Shown here piece after piece: positions 12,191 to 24,788 of a stretch of 64,000 bases of DNA. A program made the translations under genes and the position numbers. The notes under the pieces were generated by a model. It made no database searches. It worked only from the letters and a program-made list of their open reading frames with translations, and was not told the DNA's origin. The stretch comes from Strongylocentrotus droebachiensis (Eukaryota > Echinodermata > Echinoidea > Camarodonta > Strongylocentrotidae), in NCBI GenBank assembly GCA_035222895.1, contig JAVYIG010005380.1:62001-126000 (forward strand). The letters are read 5' to 3'. The stretch's first letter is position 1. Each line of letters starts with the position of its first letter.

Positions 12191-13201
12191 GATCTCTCCT
12201 AAATCTGTAAAATCACTTCACAAACTTCATTTTATACATATTTGGATTCTAGTATTTGATTGGTAAACATTTTCCATGCTAATCCTACAAGGAGCTGAGA
12301 ATAATTGGCAGGGGGTGTTTGATGACATAGCAAATTGGCATTTGGTATTCTAAATTGCAATGTATTGATTTCAATTAGCTCTTTGCTCCCAATTTACAAA
12401 ATCAATACATTCTGCTGCATGCGTTTGTTATCTTAATGTACATTAATCATTTGGGCATTTTGCACATGAATAGATATTTAAACAAAAATTGTTTTAAAAT
12501 ATGTGGTGCATGTAAATTCATGTTCTCATACTTACATTTTGTAGCTGAATAATGGTTATGGTAAGAATTATCAAAATTTTAGTTTAATTCTTTCTATAAT
12601 AAATACAAACTGATGAGTCTTATTTTTAAATGTCGTTTCAATGATTTCATCTTTAATGTAGGTACTAGCTTTATACAGTTCAAATAAAGAAACAGAGAGA
12701 AAAAAAAAAAATCATGCGAATCTTTTTCAGGCTGAAAAGTAATATACACCCTGTAGTTTGCAATCTGAGTATGTGTGCATGTGTGAGTGTGGTACATGTA
12801 TGTATGTGTAGAATGTTAATGCCACGTGTATGCTGTAATTCACATTTAATGGAATAGAAACTAAGGGCTTGTAGGCATTATGTCTACAAGATCAAGAGAT
12901 TTAGAATCGCAAATTGGATCTTAAATCCCTAATAGCATTAGAACATTAAAAACCATGCGTTTGGTTTCTTTGTGTCTGAGAATTAGGGGGGAGGGTCCAA
13001 GTAGCTTATTGATATTTGTTAGGACAAATATAGATTGTTAATGGTACAGGTTTAATAATCAATGAAATGCTTTCCAGTCATGTGACTCTCTTTGTAACTA
13101 GCCTTAAATGCTATTATTGAACCATGTAGGTTTTTAAGTAAAGGATGCAATTCATGAATATAATGGACCATCTCATGTTTGATGATGTCACTTAACCCAA
13201 G

Positions 13202-13388
13202 GAGAGAAGAGAAGAGAAGAGAAGAGAAGAGAAGAGAAGAGAAGAGAAGAGAAGAGAAGAGAAGAGAAGAGAAGAGAAGAGAAGAGAAGAGAAGAGAAGA
13301 GAAGAGAAGAGAAGAGAAGAGAAGAGAAGAGAAGAGAAGAGAAGAGAAGAGAAGAGAAGAGAAGAGAAGAGAAGAGAAGAGAAGAGAA
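13202..13388 (+). repeat. Pure (GAGAA)n pentanucleotide microsatellite
   Basis: About 37 uninterrupted copies of a 5-base unit span ~187 bases with no visible impurity, so the array is young and probably length-polymorphic. The frames across it (KRREE on one strand, LLFSS on the other) are by-products of the repeat. Confidence 0.97.
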
Positions 13389-13754
13389 TGTGAGGGTGAG
13401 AGCGAGAGTGAAAGTAAGAGACTAAAGTAAATATATACACACTGTAATTAGAACAGAACCAGACATATAACAGAACGGCATAGAACTTTTTCTTATAGCA
13501 CATACTTCATCCAGGGAGGTGTCCTGTCACCTCACTGCCTCATCTATGAAATTTGTATTTTTGCTTTGAATGGTAGCAGGATTAAATAATTAATGAAGGT
13601 AGAATAACTGATTCCCTACAAATAGCCTTTTTGGATAAATAAAAGCAGAGATTAATATATCACTTCAAAGATAGATAATCCGCTCAGAACCTGAAGGGCG
13701 TTATCTCTCTGTCAAAGTATTTCAGTTCTGATTCAAAATAGACAATATCATGTT

Positions 13755-13813
13755 TTGGAGCCAGAAGGGCATTAACTCATATATTTTTACACAGAGTTAA
13801 TGCCCAACTGGAT
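13755..13813. repeat. Short palindrome of a dispersed 'GGAGCCAGAAGGGCATTAACTC' type motif
   Basis: The left arm (GGAGCCAGAAGGGCATTAA) and right arm (TTAATGCCCAACTGGATCC) are inverted copies separated by about 17 bases. Single copies of the same motif occur at 16134, 39705, 39771, 57461 and, more weakly, 5997. Confidence 0.6.
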
Positions 13814-14748
13814 CCAAACAGACGATTATGTTGATGTGATCTATATCAGAAGTTCACATCAAAAGGAAAGCGCACAGAGAAAATATTGTAGAGTTGTAAA
13901 TAAGCAGGAATCTGGAAAAGTAAAATGTGATTTTAAATGATCGGTACCAAACTATGTTGAAGGGAGTGGAGCAGATATATTTTAGTGTCACCCTGTGATA
14001 AATTAAATTGAAGACATGCAGACAAGGTAGATGGTGTGTGATGTCTTTGAGTTAGCTACAGTTCATCATCTCAAGATGAAGCTGTGCGCTCCGTTGAGTC
14101 GATGATCATATTTGACAATCAGCCGTAGGGGGTAGATTGTGCCGTTTATGACCCAATTATTGGGCTGTCGCACGGGGGTTGATGGTGGTGGTAATTGGGA
14201 TGCGTAATGGTGGGAGATGGACGTGTCAAATCGTTAACCGGACTCTCAAGCAGCAGGCCGGTCGGGGCAACGACCGCTTCCCCTTGTTAACTGACTGACC
14301 GGTGGTGCTGATCAAGGCATACTTGAGAACCTCATCCTTTTGCATCCTGCCATGTACTGTATATTGTCCTTTAATTTGGAGCCAAATGGTGTAAACTCTG
14401 TACTGTATGTGTATGAGCCCTTTTGGTTCCAAACTGATGATATTTCCACCATGTCCTTCTAGTGGTTGCCTATATCTTCAGTCTCTTCTTAGCTTTTGGA
14501 CTAGAAGGGGCACCTGCAAAACCGCATGGATGTATGCCAAGAAAGTTACCAGGAAATATATAAGGGGTATATGAGCATCTTCTCTGCAAAGTGTAGCCCT
14601 CTCTTTGGAGCCTTGTATTCACCTCTCTGCATTCTGTTCTCTTTGAGTTTAAATCTGGAGATCTTGTATCATGCCCCTCTGCACTAGTGGTTCCAGAAAA
14701 AAAGGGGTGCTGGCACTGCAAATGTTGTGCATGCATGCAGAGAAAGTT

Positions 14749-15180
14749 GCCCCCCTCTCCCTTGAAAATGAGGGTTGCCTGGCACACCCTCCTACACCAC
14801 CACATGATCCTGTACTGTATCAGGTTCTTTATCAATTTTCAAGTTTGAAACATGGGAATATGTTTGACCCTGTCCCTATCTACACCTTGTCTCATATTAA
14901 CCAGAAAATTGGTTTCTGCAAAACATTATACACGTATATTCTGGATGTGGGAGTTCTCCCCCAAAGAGGGTTGCCTGGCACACCTCCTACACCCCCGCAG
15001 CTAGATCCTTTACTGTATCAAGTTCTTTTTCAAGTTTCAAGTTTGAAACATACAGTATATATGTTAGACCATGTCCCTACACACACCTTGCCCCATGTCA
15101 ACCAGATAATAGGTGCTGCAAAAGGATATATGTGTATGCCGTGGGAGTTGTCCCCCGGCCCCCCCCCCCCCCCCCTATGA
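14749..15180 (+). repeat. Degenerate tandem repeat, unit ~196 bp
   Basis: GGGTTGCCTGGCACACC occurs at 14772 and again at 14968, each followed by a similar block containing CTGTATCA and TTTCAAGTTTGAAACAT. A third, partial unit runs into a C-tract at about 15160-15174. The overlapping Pro-rich frames follow the repeat and are not supported as genes. Confidence 0.65.
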
Positions 15181-18100
15181 AGGGTTTGTGCTCCGGGCCC
15201 TCAGGAGCCCCCACTGCAGCCTGTCCATTGCTTCAGACTCAGTTCAGAATGTGTACCATGTCACTCTCCGCACTTTGTTGATTATAAACCAGATCCAATA
15301 CAGTGTTCACATTGCACCTGCTCGTGCATCTGTCAGGTTTTGTATTGCGTTTCATGAAGAATGTTTAACATACATTATGTGGGTCACATTATCATACCAA
15401 CTTGCTACATTTTATATTCAGGAAGCTCTGCGTACTATGAGATAGAGAACATCAATACTAGTAGTTGTACATGGTCTAAATGTATTGTCTATTCCACTTA
15501 TGTTCGAAACTAAATGAATAAAACAAAACATTCCTTAAGAAATAGTATTGACAGCAGGTATAAAAAACAAAACTTAATTATTCGCCCACCCCCCCATCCA
15601 AATGAAAAGCAATGCTTTAGAAGTTCCACTACACTCTGTTATCATTCTGCATCTGGTTTTACTTGGCTAATTTTTTTAATCAATAACAAATGAAGGATAT
15701 TATGTTTATACTATTAAAGCTTTCCACTACATTTTTTCATATATTTAATAAGAGATTCATATCCATCTTTGATTCAACTTCTCTCATTTTCTCTCTAAAA
15801 ATGTTTCTTAGTACCTTTAAGGTGCTTTCTTTAGTGAACTTGAGCAAGGAATCAGCATGCCTGAATGTTAGGAGGTATGAGAATGTGAAATCCAAACCAG
15901 GGAGCCCAAGGCGATAGGGGAAAGAGAGTTCATTATACGACATGCATGATTGAAGATGGGTTATTTGTCCGTCCTCGCATGGTCTTCTTCCTAGATGTCC
16001 TCCTTATTCATTTCTCTCTATTCCTGTCATTTGTCTCTCATTGTTAAAGACACCTCTTTAAAGGAGGTAGCCATTAGTGGATTGAAGGGAGATGAGCAAA
16101 ATATGGTTTAATCTGATTAAAATATTGTCTGTTTGGAGCCAGAAGGGCTTTAACTGTTAATAATCTAATGAATTATGATTTATTTTCTTAATAGTGTGTA
16201 TTTGTGAGATTGAAGCCATGGACATTGAAAACAAATTCATATAGTTAGAACCACAAATTTTGAGATCAAAACAGACTATGGTTTGATGATGTTATCAAAT
16301 ATTTTGAATGAATTAATATTACTGTATTAAAAATATTAAAAATCAAGACAAATTGATATATTTAACAATTTATAAAAGTATTAGAGGAACATGAAAGTAT
16401 TGAAATACCTTATTGTTATTATTTATTTCCTAACCAATTTCTCTATAATTAACCAGTAAAAGTTTCTGTAAAGAAATAGCATTGTAATTTCTCTTGGTAC
16501 TTGAATATTGATTATCAACTTCATTGCTTTCAAAAGAAGTTTTATCATGGGATCAGACTGAAAAGAAACATTATACCATTACTAAAACGGCCCATTCAGA
16601 ATTTTAACGAGACATCGATCTGATGGCATCCTTTGTCTTCCAATTATCTCTTTGCCCCCACACCAAAATGCTCATGTCATGTAGCCATCCTTGTCACGGA
16701 TCTCACAGTCTGGGAACGCCCAATCACGGCATCTTGTGCTGTCACATGACAGCTGTGGTCCAGTCTTCCTGTCTACCCTGTTGTCATGGTGTGTGAACAT
16801 TGTAAACACTCAACTCTACCCATCAGTCAAGTTCAGATGATGACAATGTCATATTATCTAGACATATTGATATTGACTGGCTATTAGAGGCTTATGATAA
16901 CAGATTCCTGGATTATACTCATCTTGCTGTTGCATATAAGGGCAATATCATCTCATATAGCCCCAAATGATCAATATGTTATCATTTTTATTGTTATTTT
17001 GATTCCATCATACTTTCTAGTTTAATACTGGCTTTTACAATCAGTCAAGCTCAAAAAGTCATAAATGAAGAAAACCCTCACTCCAGTACTCTACATGTAC
17101 ATGTGAGTTATTCATCTGGTATATTCGGACCTACAATAAAGATAGATGAAATTGAAATATATTCTATTGACAGATTCATGATCTAGTATGAAGACAGACT
17201 ATATTATACCAAGATATACCATATTTCAAAATTAGTTGTGAAATATTGTGATAACTGACCCATGCAGGCTTGATTTATTGCTTTATGAAATATCATCTGC
17301 TTCATTAAGATCAACATGAAGATAGATTTTCAGACAAAAATGCAGAGCTGTTCCCCCTTGGGACATCAACCTGTTTGGTTGTTCAATGATTAGCCTGGTC
17401 CCAGGTTGGATGAGGAATCCTCTACTGGAGTAATGACAACAGAATGGGGTAAGGTTATAGCCCCTGCTCAATCACCCCTTCCACACCCCTAGGTCAATGT
17501 TAAAGAAACTTCACTTTGCACGGTCAGTGGTTCTAGGGCCAGGTTCATCTCTCTTCCATCCCTCCACCCCTCCACCCTCCTCCTCCTATTCCTCCCCATC
17601 TTCCTGTGCCAGTGTGGTTTTGCTTGCTGACATACATGTGCTCTCACTCTTTCAAGAGGTTTCACCATAAACCAGTTATGTCTTTCTGTATTATTTATAA
17701 TAAAGTGTTCAAGTATAGATTTTCTCCCTTTCCAATACATTATTCAAGAAAAGGGAAATACATAATAACATGGGAGAAAACAAATTCACTTCTGAAGTCA
17801 TGGAAAAAAAAACACCCACATATTTTTGTCAATGGTAGCATATACCAAGGTTGATAGTTTGCCTCATCTTTCGTTGATTAGCATTCTAAAACTTGCTGTA
17901 AGAATGTGAATGCAAACATGGACTTGACACCAAATGACAGTGAGTTGAGAGGGTGAGTAGTACAAATCATTTTTTTTTTTTGGGGGGGGGGGAGGGGGTA
18001 TGTAATATGAAACAGAGCCCATGATGCATTAGATGTTTTCCGATTTAGGGTGCTTTGGAGTAAGTTCAACATCCTTCTTGTAACAATAATCAGAGTGTCA

Positions 18101-20597
18101 GTCTCCTGTGTGGGATGCCATCCCGGGTTGGAGTCCAGGCATTTGTTTATCTCATTTTTCTTCTGGAGGCGTCAATTCCATCCGTCATAATATCTATTAT
18201 GAGTGGCATTGCCGGAAGGGACTTCCATTGGCGGCTCTTTACCCCATCTAATTAGTCAGCGAAGCCCTTCTCTTTTTTGATGGGCTAACTTTGGAGCCAG
18301 TCCCATTGTTGAGGGTTGGGCCTAGCCTAATGATGGTACTGTGCTGGATCCATTACTTTACTGTTGTATGATTTCATCAACTTATCCCACACTAGTTGTA
18401 GAATGATGGCTTGCTTTTAGCATGTCCAGACAGCGTAGAGCGGACAAACTATGTTTTCATCAGAAAGAATCAAACCAATTCACTCAATAATTTTAGACAT
18501 GGAATGAACGTATCGCAAGCCAGCCTTGGAAATGTGCTGAAGGATAAGAAGTGTTTTTTCTCTCAGCATTCTATTTCTAAATTTTCTTTGAGATGATGGA
18601 AACAACATGGTGGAAGTTGGCTGTCTGTTTTAGTGGTGGGCGGTTCCTTTGAGCGAGTTGCCCTCCTTTCTCTCTCGCCAGTGTTCTAATCTCTCTTTTC
18701 TTCCAAGCCCAACCCTCTACCGCTTCCAGCACATTTGTGTGCCAAACCCTCAGAGGTCATTAGACTCGCAGGGGTGGAAACCAAGCGCTAAGCCGTCCTG
18801 AAAGGGGCTTGAAGCACTCAGCTTCGCTTTAGCCTAGATGCTCCTTACAAGGGGCAAAGCTATCTTTTATGCATTGATTATGCCGAAGCTTTGATCCTCT
18901 TCTTCAAGTGTTTTTCACCTGTGCTTTGTAAACTAAGTGACTGTTTACACCCCGTCTGGAGAGGAGGGAAGGAAGGACTCAGTTTGAGAAACTCTTATTG
19001 TCTTCTCCAGTGTTTGGATATGTACATGTAGTTACACACAAACTTGCCGCGGTATTGGATACATTTTCTCTGGATAAAATCGTGTCTCGGATCTTTCTTT
19101 CTGGGTTTTGTAGCAGGGTTTTACTAAAAGCCCACTAACCCAAGAGGTTTTAATTCTTCATGAATGTGATCACAAAGAGCATACGTTCATCTGTCGGTTA
19201 CCAAGCTACGAAGCTTTTATGGGAAATATAAAAAGACTGGATCCTTGTTTGTGCAGCCGAATTGTAAGCCATCTGGAATGCTCCTCTATTGAGGAACCAC
19301 TAGAGCTGAATAGGTACGGACAGGCACTTGAATAGCTTGATAACATCTTCACTCAAATTTCCTGAATCACTTTTCTCAACTTTGTGACAGACAAAACATT
19401 TTTATAACCCTTGCTTTCTCTCCTTTGCTCTCTCTAGCTCTCTCCGTCTCTCTTTCTATCTCTTTCTTTATTGCTGTACTTTCAACTCAAGGCTCTATTC
19501 GTTGATTGAATTGTCATGAGTTCCTTTTAAGACCGGTCTCCAAACAAAAGATGCTGCAATGGTATTAGCCTAAGGAGCATTGCAGTAACAGTGTATGTAC
19601 CACCAACCGTATCTGCAGTCAGTTAGAGAGTGTACTGCAGAGAGTGGACAGGGAAGTCTCTTATCGTCTTCTTGTGACAAATTGATAGAGTATTACCTGT
19701 TATCTGTGTTGAGTCGTGGTAGAACATATATACATTGTTGATGGGCCTCAATGCCAGTTATCTCCCTCACAAATGACATCCATGGAATACTTTCTGACGT
19801 GGAGTTATGCTGAATCTGTCTGTCAGTCAAACCTCGGTTTATCAAGAGACGTGTCACTTTGAATCAAGCCGCCGGTGAAAAACGACCCCATCTTGCGACT
19901 GTGTCTTCCGTGCTGCAGATGATAATGATGATGATGAGCTTTGTGATCTAATGTGAGATTGTAACATCAGGCAACATTTCTTCATGTTGTGATTTCAAAG
20001 GACAAAACTGATTCAAATTGGAACTGACAGTTAATAACAATATTACATTTCATTTCAGTTTGCAGGAACTATACATTTGCTTCATGTAGGCCTCTTTAGA
20101 GCTGGACATGTTGCTATTCTGGAACTTTGGAAAATAAGTTTATGTTTATTGGAATGAACTTTCCTGCTCCCATCCTGCCCTTTGTGGGGAACTTTTCATC
20201 TTGAATTCTGTCAAATGTCGCTGTCAGGGGCAGCTGGTCTTGTCTGGAAAATGAAAGAGTCTAAACCCTCTTCTAAGTGCAGTAACCGCATCTCGTGTTT
20301 GCTCTATTGTATTTGAAGGAAAAATTATCCTAACTGGCCACCTGGCTGCTCAAGCCGAATGTCAAGACTTTGAATCTTGTCCGAGTTTGACATCTCCATC
20401 TACCCTCAGCTAGACATCTTCATTTTTAATAACCCAAGCCATAGACGGAGAGGAAAGCACTTTTACTTCTTTTCAGTTGGACGTCTGGAGGTTGCCGGAC
20501 ATACACGTTTCAGCATCCGAGCTAGCATTGTTTGTGGGGTTGATATAAATGAAAATCTGTTGAGCCTGTCAAACAGTTGAACTGACTCTACTCTACC

Positions 20598-20680
20598 ATG
20601 GAGATTACAGGAATCTATCGATGGATTATTGCCCATCTCTTACTAGTCCACACATTTTATCCTCCTGTGCTTTCAGATAG
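20598..20680 (+). CDS. ROR: ROR exon 1: start codon and signal peptide
   Basis: The ATG at 20598 sits in a good initiation context (ACCATGG), with an in-frame TGA at 20583-20585 only five codons upstream, so translation must start here or later. The 27 codons encode a short charged start and a hydrophobic core (WIIAHLLLVHTF), as expected of a secretory signal peptide. The exon ends in ATAG before GTAAGT, leaving two bases of a codon. That phase fits the Ig1 exon acceptor at 24481 exactly. Distance to the next exon is 3.8 kb. The signal-peptide role is inferred from hydrophobicity and position. Confidence 0.8.
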
Positions 20681-23600
20681 GTAAGTAATTGAGGATAATA
20701 TATCAGTCCAATTTCAGAATAAGAGTCAAATTTTGCTCTCTTTCTGAATGGCTATCTAAAAATATCATATTGGAAGTTTAATAGTTGAACACTCTCAGTA
20801 AAATCCAGTTTGATAATATTTGGTATACAATAATGAATATTAGGATGTAACAATAATCTTGAAGATAGGCTTTCTACCCAGTACACACACTACAGCTCTT
20901 TACTTATGTAATTGTAAAGCATGTTTAGGAAGTTAAAGTGAAATTACTTACATTGCATTATGTATAAATATTAAAGCAAATTACTCATGGATATTTAGCA
21001 GCCAAGAAAAGACCTTACAGGCTACAAGCTAATCCCTAATCATATTTAAAGCGTATCTCCTTGGGATAAATAATTTATGCCAACACCATTTTGTAGAAGC
21101 CAGTGAACTGTATGCAAGCACAGGTAGTATGTTAGATCTATTAAAGTTTTGGTTGAGATTTGGAAGTGAAAATGTGCCATGCGAGATCTTCCAGCTCAGC
21201 TTGCTCACAGAGATCTGATATTCCTGTCATTTATTTGAAGTAAAGAGGTTGAAATGAGAAGACAGATTCATTGAGATGGATTAGATTCTGGCATGTTCAT
21301 CTGTCTGTCTGTCTCTGTATCTGAGATCATGTCTCTGTATCATGCGCCTTTAGCACTCCACAGAGTGGATTTGGCGCTATATTGTCATTATCTTTCTTAT
21401 CCCTTTTTCTCCATCTCTGCCTTTATCTCCTTCTACCCTGTTCAAGTCTTTGTTGTGATACTAATTTGATGTTGGTACAGTGGCACAATATTTCTCTTCT
21501 TAAAGATATGAGATGATAGTAGGAGATAATACGGTAATTGTCTGGCATATTTTCTAGAAAATGACAAAATTCTTGCTTAGGCTTTAGTTGGGAGACTGAT
21601 TTGAAAGTGAGAGAATGCACATGATATTGAATAATTTATGTAGGAAATAGATCAACTGTTTTTTTTGTGTGAACATTTGTAAATGATCATACTGAATATT
21701 TAAAATTCCTAATGAAATTGTTTGTAATGTACATGTATGATGTAGGCAAGATCCCTGCATTTTGCTCATAGTGCAGTGTGGTATAAAGTATAATTGGTTG
21801 AACCTTTATACTATTTAACACAGTGATGTTGACATGGTTAAGCATCTTTGAAGAAAGAAAAAAAAAATCAATTTATCTGTGAAGGAGATCACATACAACA
21901 CTTGCAACCTGAGGATGTAGATCAGTTTTAATGAAACAATACTCTTTTATCGTGATTTGATGATTTATGGAAATCTTTTTTTCATTTCAATTTTGAAATT
22001 GAACAGTGCTGCTAACTTTTATAATAAAATTGCAAAAAACATGATTCACACTATTCAAGGGTGATTGAGGCTGGTCACTTGGTGAGCTGGTGTTAGTATG
22101 GTAATGGAGATTAAAATATCATTATTAATTACCACTGTTATTCAATATGTAAAGCCCTAGAATACTTTGTGATAAATGGAATTATTCCCATGTTCAGCTT
22201 TTAATCACAGTATTCAGTATGCTATTACAAATGATGAAGAAGACTGTTGTAGAATCATCTGTACAACATGGGCCTCAAATATTATGCACAAGGTTACTGT
22301 TTCCCATGGGCTAGTATGGTACATGCAAGAATTATTTTCATCTGTAATATGTCCATGTGTACTTCAATACACAGCTTCAGAGAGAAAACCTGCAGTGAAT
22401 TAGTTAAAGGTTATTGGTTTTAGCCTCCAGCCTCCAATCTAATGAATATGGATGTAACTCCTGCATTCTACCAAAGAAAATGAAATAAAATGAAATAAAA
22501 AGCGACGCAAAGAGAAGGAAAGCCTCCGCAATGGATGAAATCGATAGACCATTTCGGCCAAGCCAAAGCTGGAATCTTATCTTTACTTATCCTGCAGGTC
22601 TGCGAAATCCCAAACTTCCTTCATAGAATCTAGAAACCGGGCCCCTCTGGGCGTTTTGTCACGATAGCGGCCATCGCTATTTACCACTTATAGACCGCCC
22701 TACGCTTCATATTCACCCCACTGTCCCGATTGCCCTGCCGAAATTTACTCTTGGATATCATTTTTCATGTAGTTGGCGTTATGGCCATGGTGTGAGTGTG
22801 TCTCAGGGACAAAGGGTGTCCACCGAGACCCTATTGTAGCTGCCGTTGCCCCCCCGGAGGCCCAGGGAGGGGTATAAGGGGGAGGATGGAGATGGAGAGG
22901 AAAATCTGATTTAGAAATTATCACTTGTGCATCGTCCATAATTAAATGACAAGCGTGGTTCTGGGGGAATGGTCAAATGTGAAAATGTGAAAATGTGAAA
23001 AGACTATTAAGCTGAGGAATTAGCATTACGTTAGGATTTAGCCTACGCTTTAGCCCTATAAATATGGTTATGAATTTAGCTGATTTTTATCTGCGTTTGA
23101 CCTAGATTTTGAATTTGATTGTATGTCCGCATACACTTCAGAATTAAGAATACTAATATGCTTTTTTTTTTGCCAGTGACCCTTGTTGATCACCCGGCCA
23201 TTTCAGGGAGGGAAAGGGAGAGAGAGAGAGAGTGCACATTAGCATTTTGTGCAGTTGCCTAGTTTAAAAAACTCTCCAATGAAACATTTCTTGTCAATGA
23301 AATTTATGTTTGTTGTTTGGTCCTTATCTAACTTGGGTGGCCTCCCTAATGTAGATCAGACATCTCTTATCATTCCCATTCTGTTTAATTCCACTGAGGA
23401 ACATCATACTGACATACTCATTTATTCATCAGAAGTCAGGTTCACACGACAGACCATCAAGTTAAGGTCGTGGTTGTAAACTTCAAAGTCATCTCGTAGT
23501 TAGGGACTGTGTGGACACACTCGTCATATTTTGAAGTTGACTTGAAGTTTATATTTAAACCTGACTGATCTTTAGGTTAGAGAGATAACTACCTGAAGCA

Positions 23601-24480
23601 AGGGGATGAGGGGGGGGGGGGCCTTACTTGAAGTTATGTGTCGTGTGGACGCAGTTAACTTTTGAGGTTACAACGCTAGCTTTTAGTTGAAAATAATGCT
23701 TTCCCTAGCTTGTAGTTAACTTTTGAGGTTACAACGCTAGCTTTTAGTTGAAATTAATGCTTTCCCTAGCTTGTAGTTAACTTTGAATACTTGTTGTTTC
23801 AGTCTCGTGTGAACCTTTGTCATTTGAGGTTTCGCAAACTCAAAATTTACAACTACAATGGTACCATCTGAACGTAACTTCTATTTTGAAATCAGACACT
23901 TGAGAATCACAAACAGTTTTTTAGATGAGGCCTCTTGCAGAGTCTATGAAACCTCATGGCACTGGCAGCAGTCAGACAAATGAAGGGTTATTTATGTTTC
24001 CAGAATAACATGAAGACATGTTTTATTGTATCAAGCATCGTAATCTGTGATTCTATCTATTCATTTGGGATCATCAGAAGCCTGCTTTCTCCAAATGAAT
24101 GATCTGCTATGTATAGTTAAACAAAAACTGCATGTGCATGAAAGTTTCGGTATTACGGTAATCATTTTGTATTGATCCTTATATTTGATTTGTTGTCAAA
24201 GAGATTCCAAATGATGTGTTGCCCTTTTCCCCTTATACATGTTTGTAAATGATCATGTTCTTATCTCTAACCCCCAAGAAATCTAGGTAAAAGACTGAGA
24301 ATTGGTACCTTGGTTATAGGAAGAATTCAGCATTTTATTCTTACTTTATTTATCTCGAATGCTGCAATATATTCGAACATTTTTATGATTAAAAAAATAA
24401 ATATATATACACATTTTGAATTATTGTTATCATTATTTCTTTGGCAAGTAATCAAATTTTGATGTAATTGTATCTTTCAG
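20681..24480 (+). other. ROR intron 1
   Basis: Noncoding, begins GTAAGT and ends TTTCAG. It contains a GC-richer block (about 22500-22930), a short GTGAAAAT repeat (22977-23001) and a TIR element with an internal 61-bp tandem repeat (23438-23816). No further exon is recognised. Confidence 0.7.
23438..23816. mobile_element. TIR element with internal 61-bp tandem repeat, copy A
   Basis: Perfect terminal inverted repeats AGGTTCACACGA (23438) and TCGTGTGAACCT (ending 23816) enclose ~380 bases without coding capacity. Inside, the unit starting GTTAACTTTTGAGG occurs at 23654 and 23715, with a third partial copy at 23776. A relative in opposite orientation lies at about 36290-36640. This is the architecture of a MITE. 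Confidence 0.65.
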
Positions 24481-24788
24481 TACTACGCCCCCTCCTGGTA
24501 CCCCATACATCGCCATTGATGCGCCCATGAACAATGAGACGGTGATACCGGGAGATTCCGTCACCCTCAACTGCAGGATACGAGGGTATCCCAAACCCAC
24601 TTACTGGTGGTATCGGAACGATGCGATCATCAGGGACGACATCGGGAGGAACGTTGTCAGGGAATTTAAGGGCGGATCAACGCTAACGATTAATAATGTC
24701 GGTACATTGGATACTGGATCGTACAAGTGCATAGCTGCGAACGATAACGGGACCAAGTCAGTGCAGGGATCGATCACTCTCAATGCAA
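24481..24788 (+). CDS. ROR: ROR exon 2: first immunoglobulin-like domain (Ig1)
   Basis: Acceptor TTTCAG, donor GTAAGT; the exon enters with one base and leaves with one base of a codon. After a Pro/Thr-rich lead, residues 43-128 form an I-set-like Ig fold: Cys59 in LNCRI, Trp in YWWYRND, and the LDTGSYKC signature with Cys111. It carries PMNNET just before the first strand, which recurs in Ig2 (47483 region) and resembles the vertebrate ROR Ig start, so Ig1 and Ig2 are duplicates. N-glycosylation motifs include NET and NGT. Ig1 is the more diverged of the two, for example in its FKGGSTLTINNVGTLDTG stretch. Extracellular ligand or partner contact is inferred from family. Confidence 0.88.

Larger units (their letters stand above)
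3921..20597. other. Gene-free region upstream of the ROR gene
   Basis: AT-rich sequence in which every long open frame is short, lacks a recognisable domain or is made of low-complexity sequence. It holds a TIR element (6112-6450), two elements with simple-repeat tails (8880-9003, 9419-9535), a pyrimidine tract (11890-12190), a pure GAGAA array (13202-13388), a short palindrome (13755-13813) and degenerate ~196-bp tandem units (14749-15180). 16600-16800 and 18100-19330 look less repetitive and somewhat more GC-rich. The last kilobases before 20598 must include the ROR promoter and 5' UTR if transcription starts nearby, but I see no convincing TATA box or initiator to name. Confidence 0.6.

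Noticed and set aside
11698..12266. Ser/Leu-rich frames
   Set aside because: They follow from the CT-rich tract and contain no domain.
13179..13503. Frames encoding KRREE or LLFSS repeats
   Set aside because: They are translations of the GAGAA microsatellite.
14671..15180. Pro-rich 169-residue frame
   Set aside because: It spans degenerate tandem units and C-tracts; no domain or splice support.
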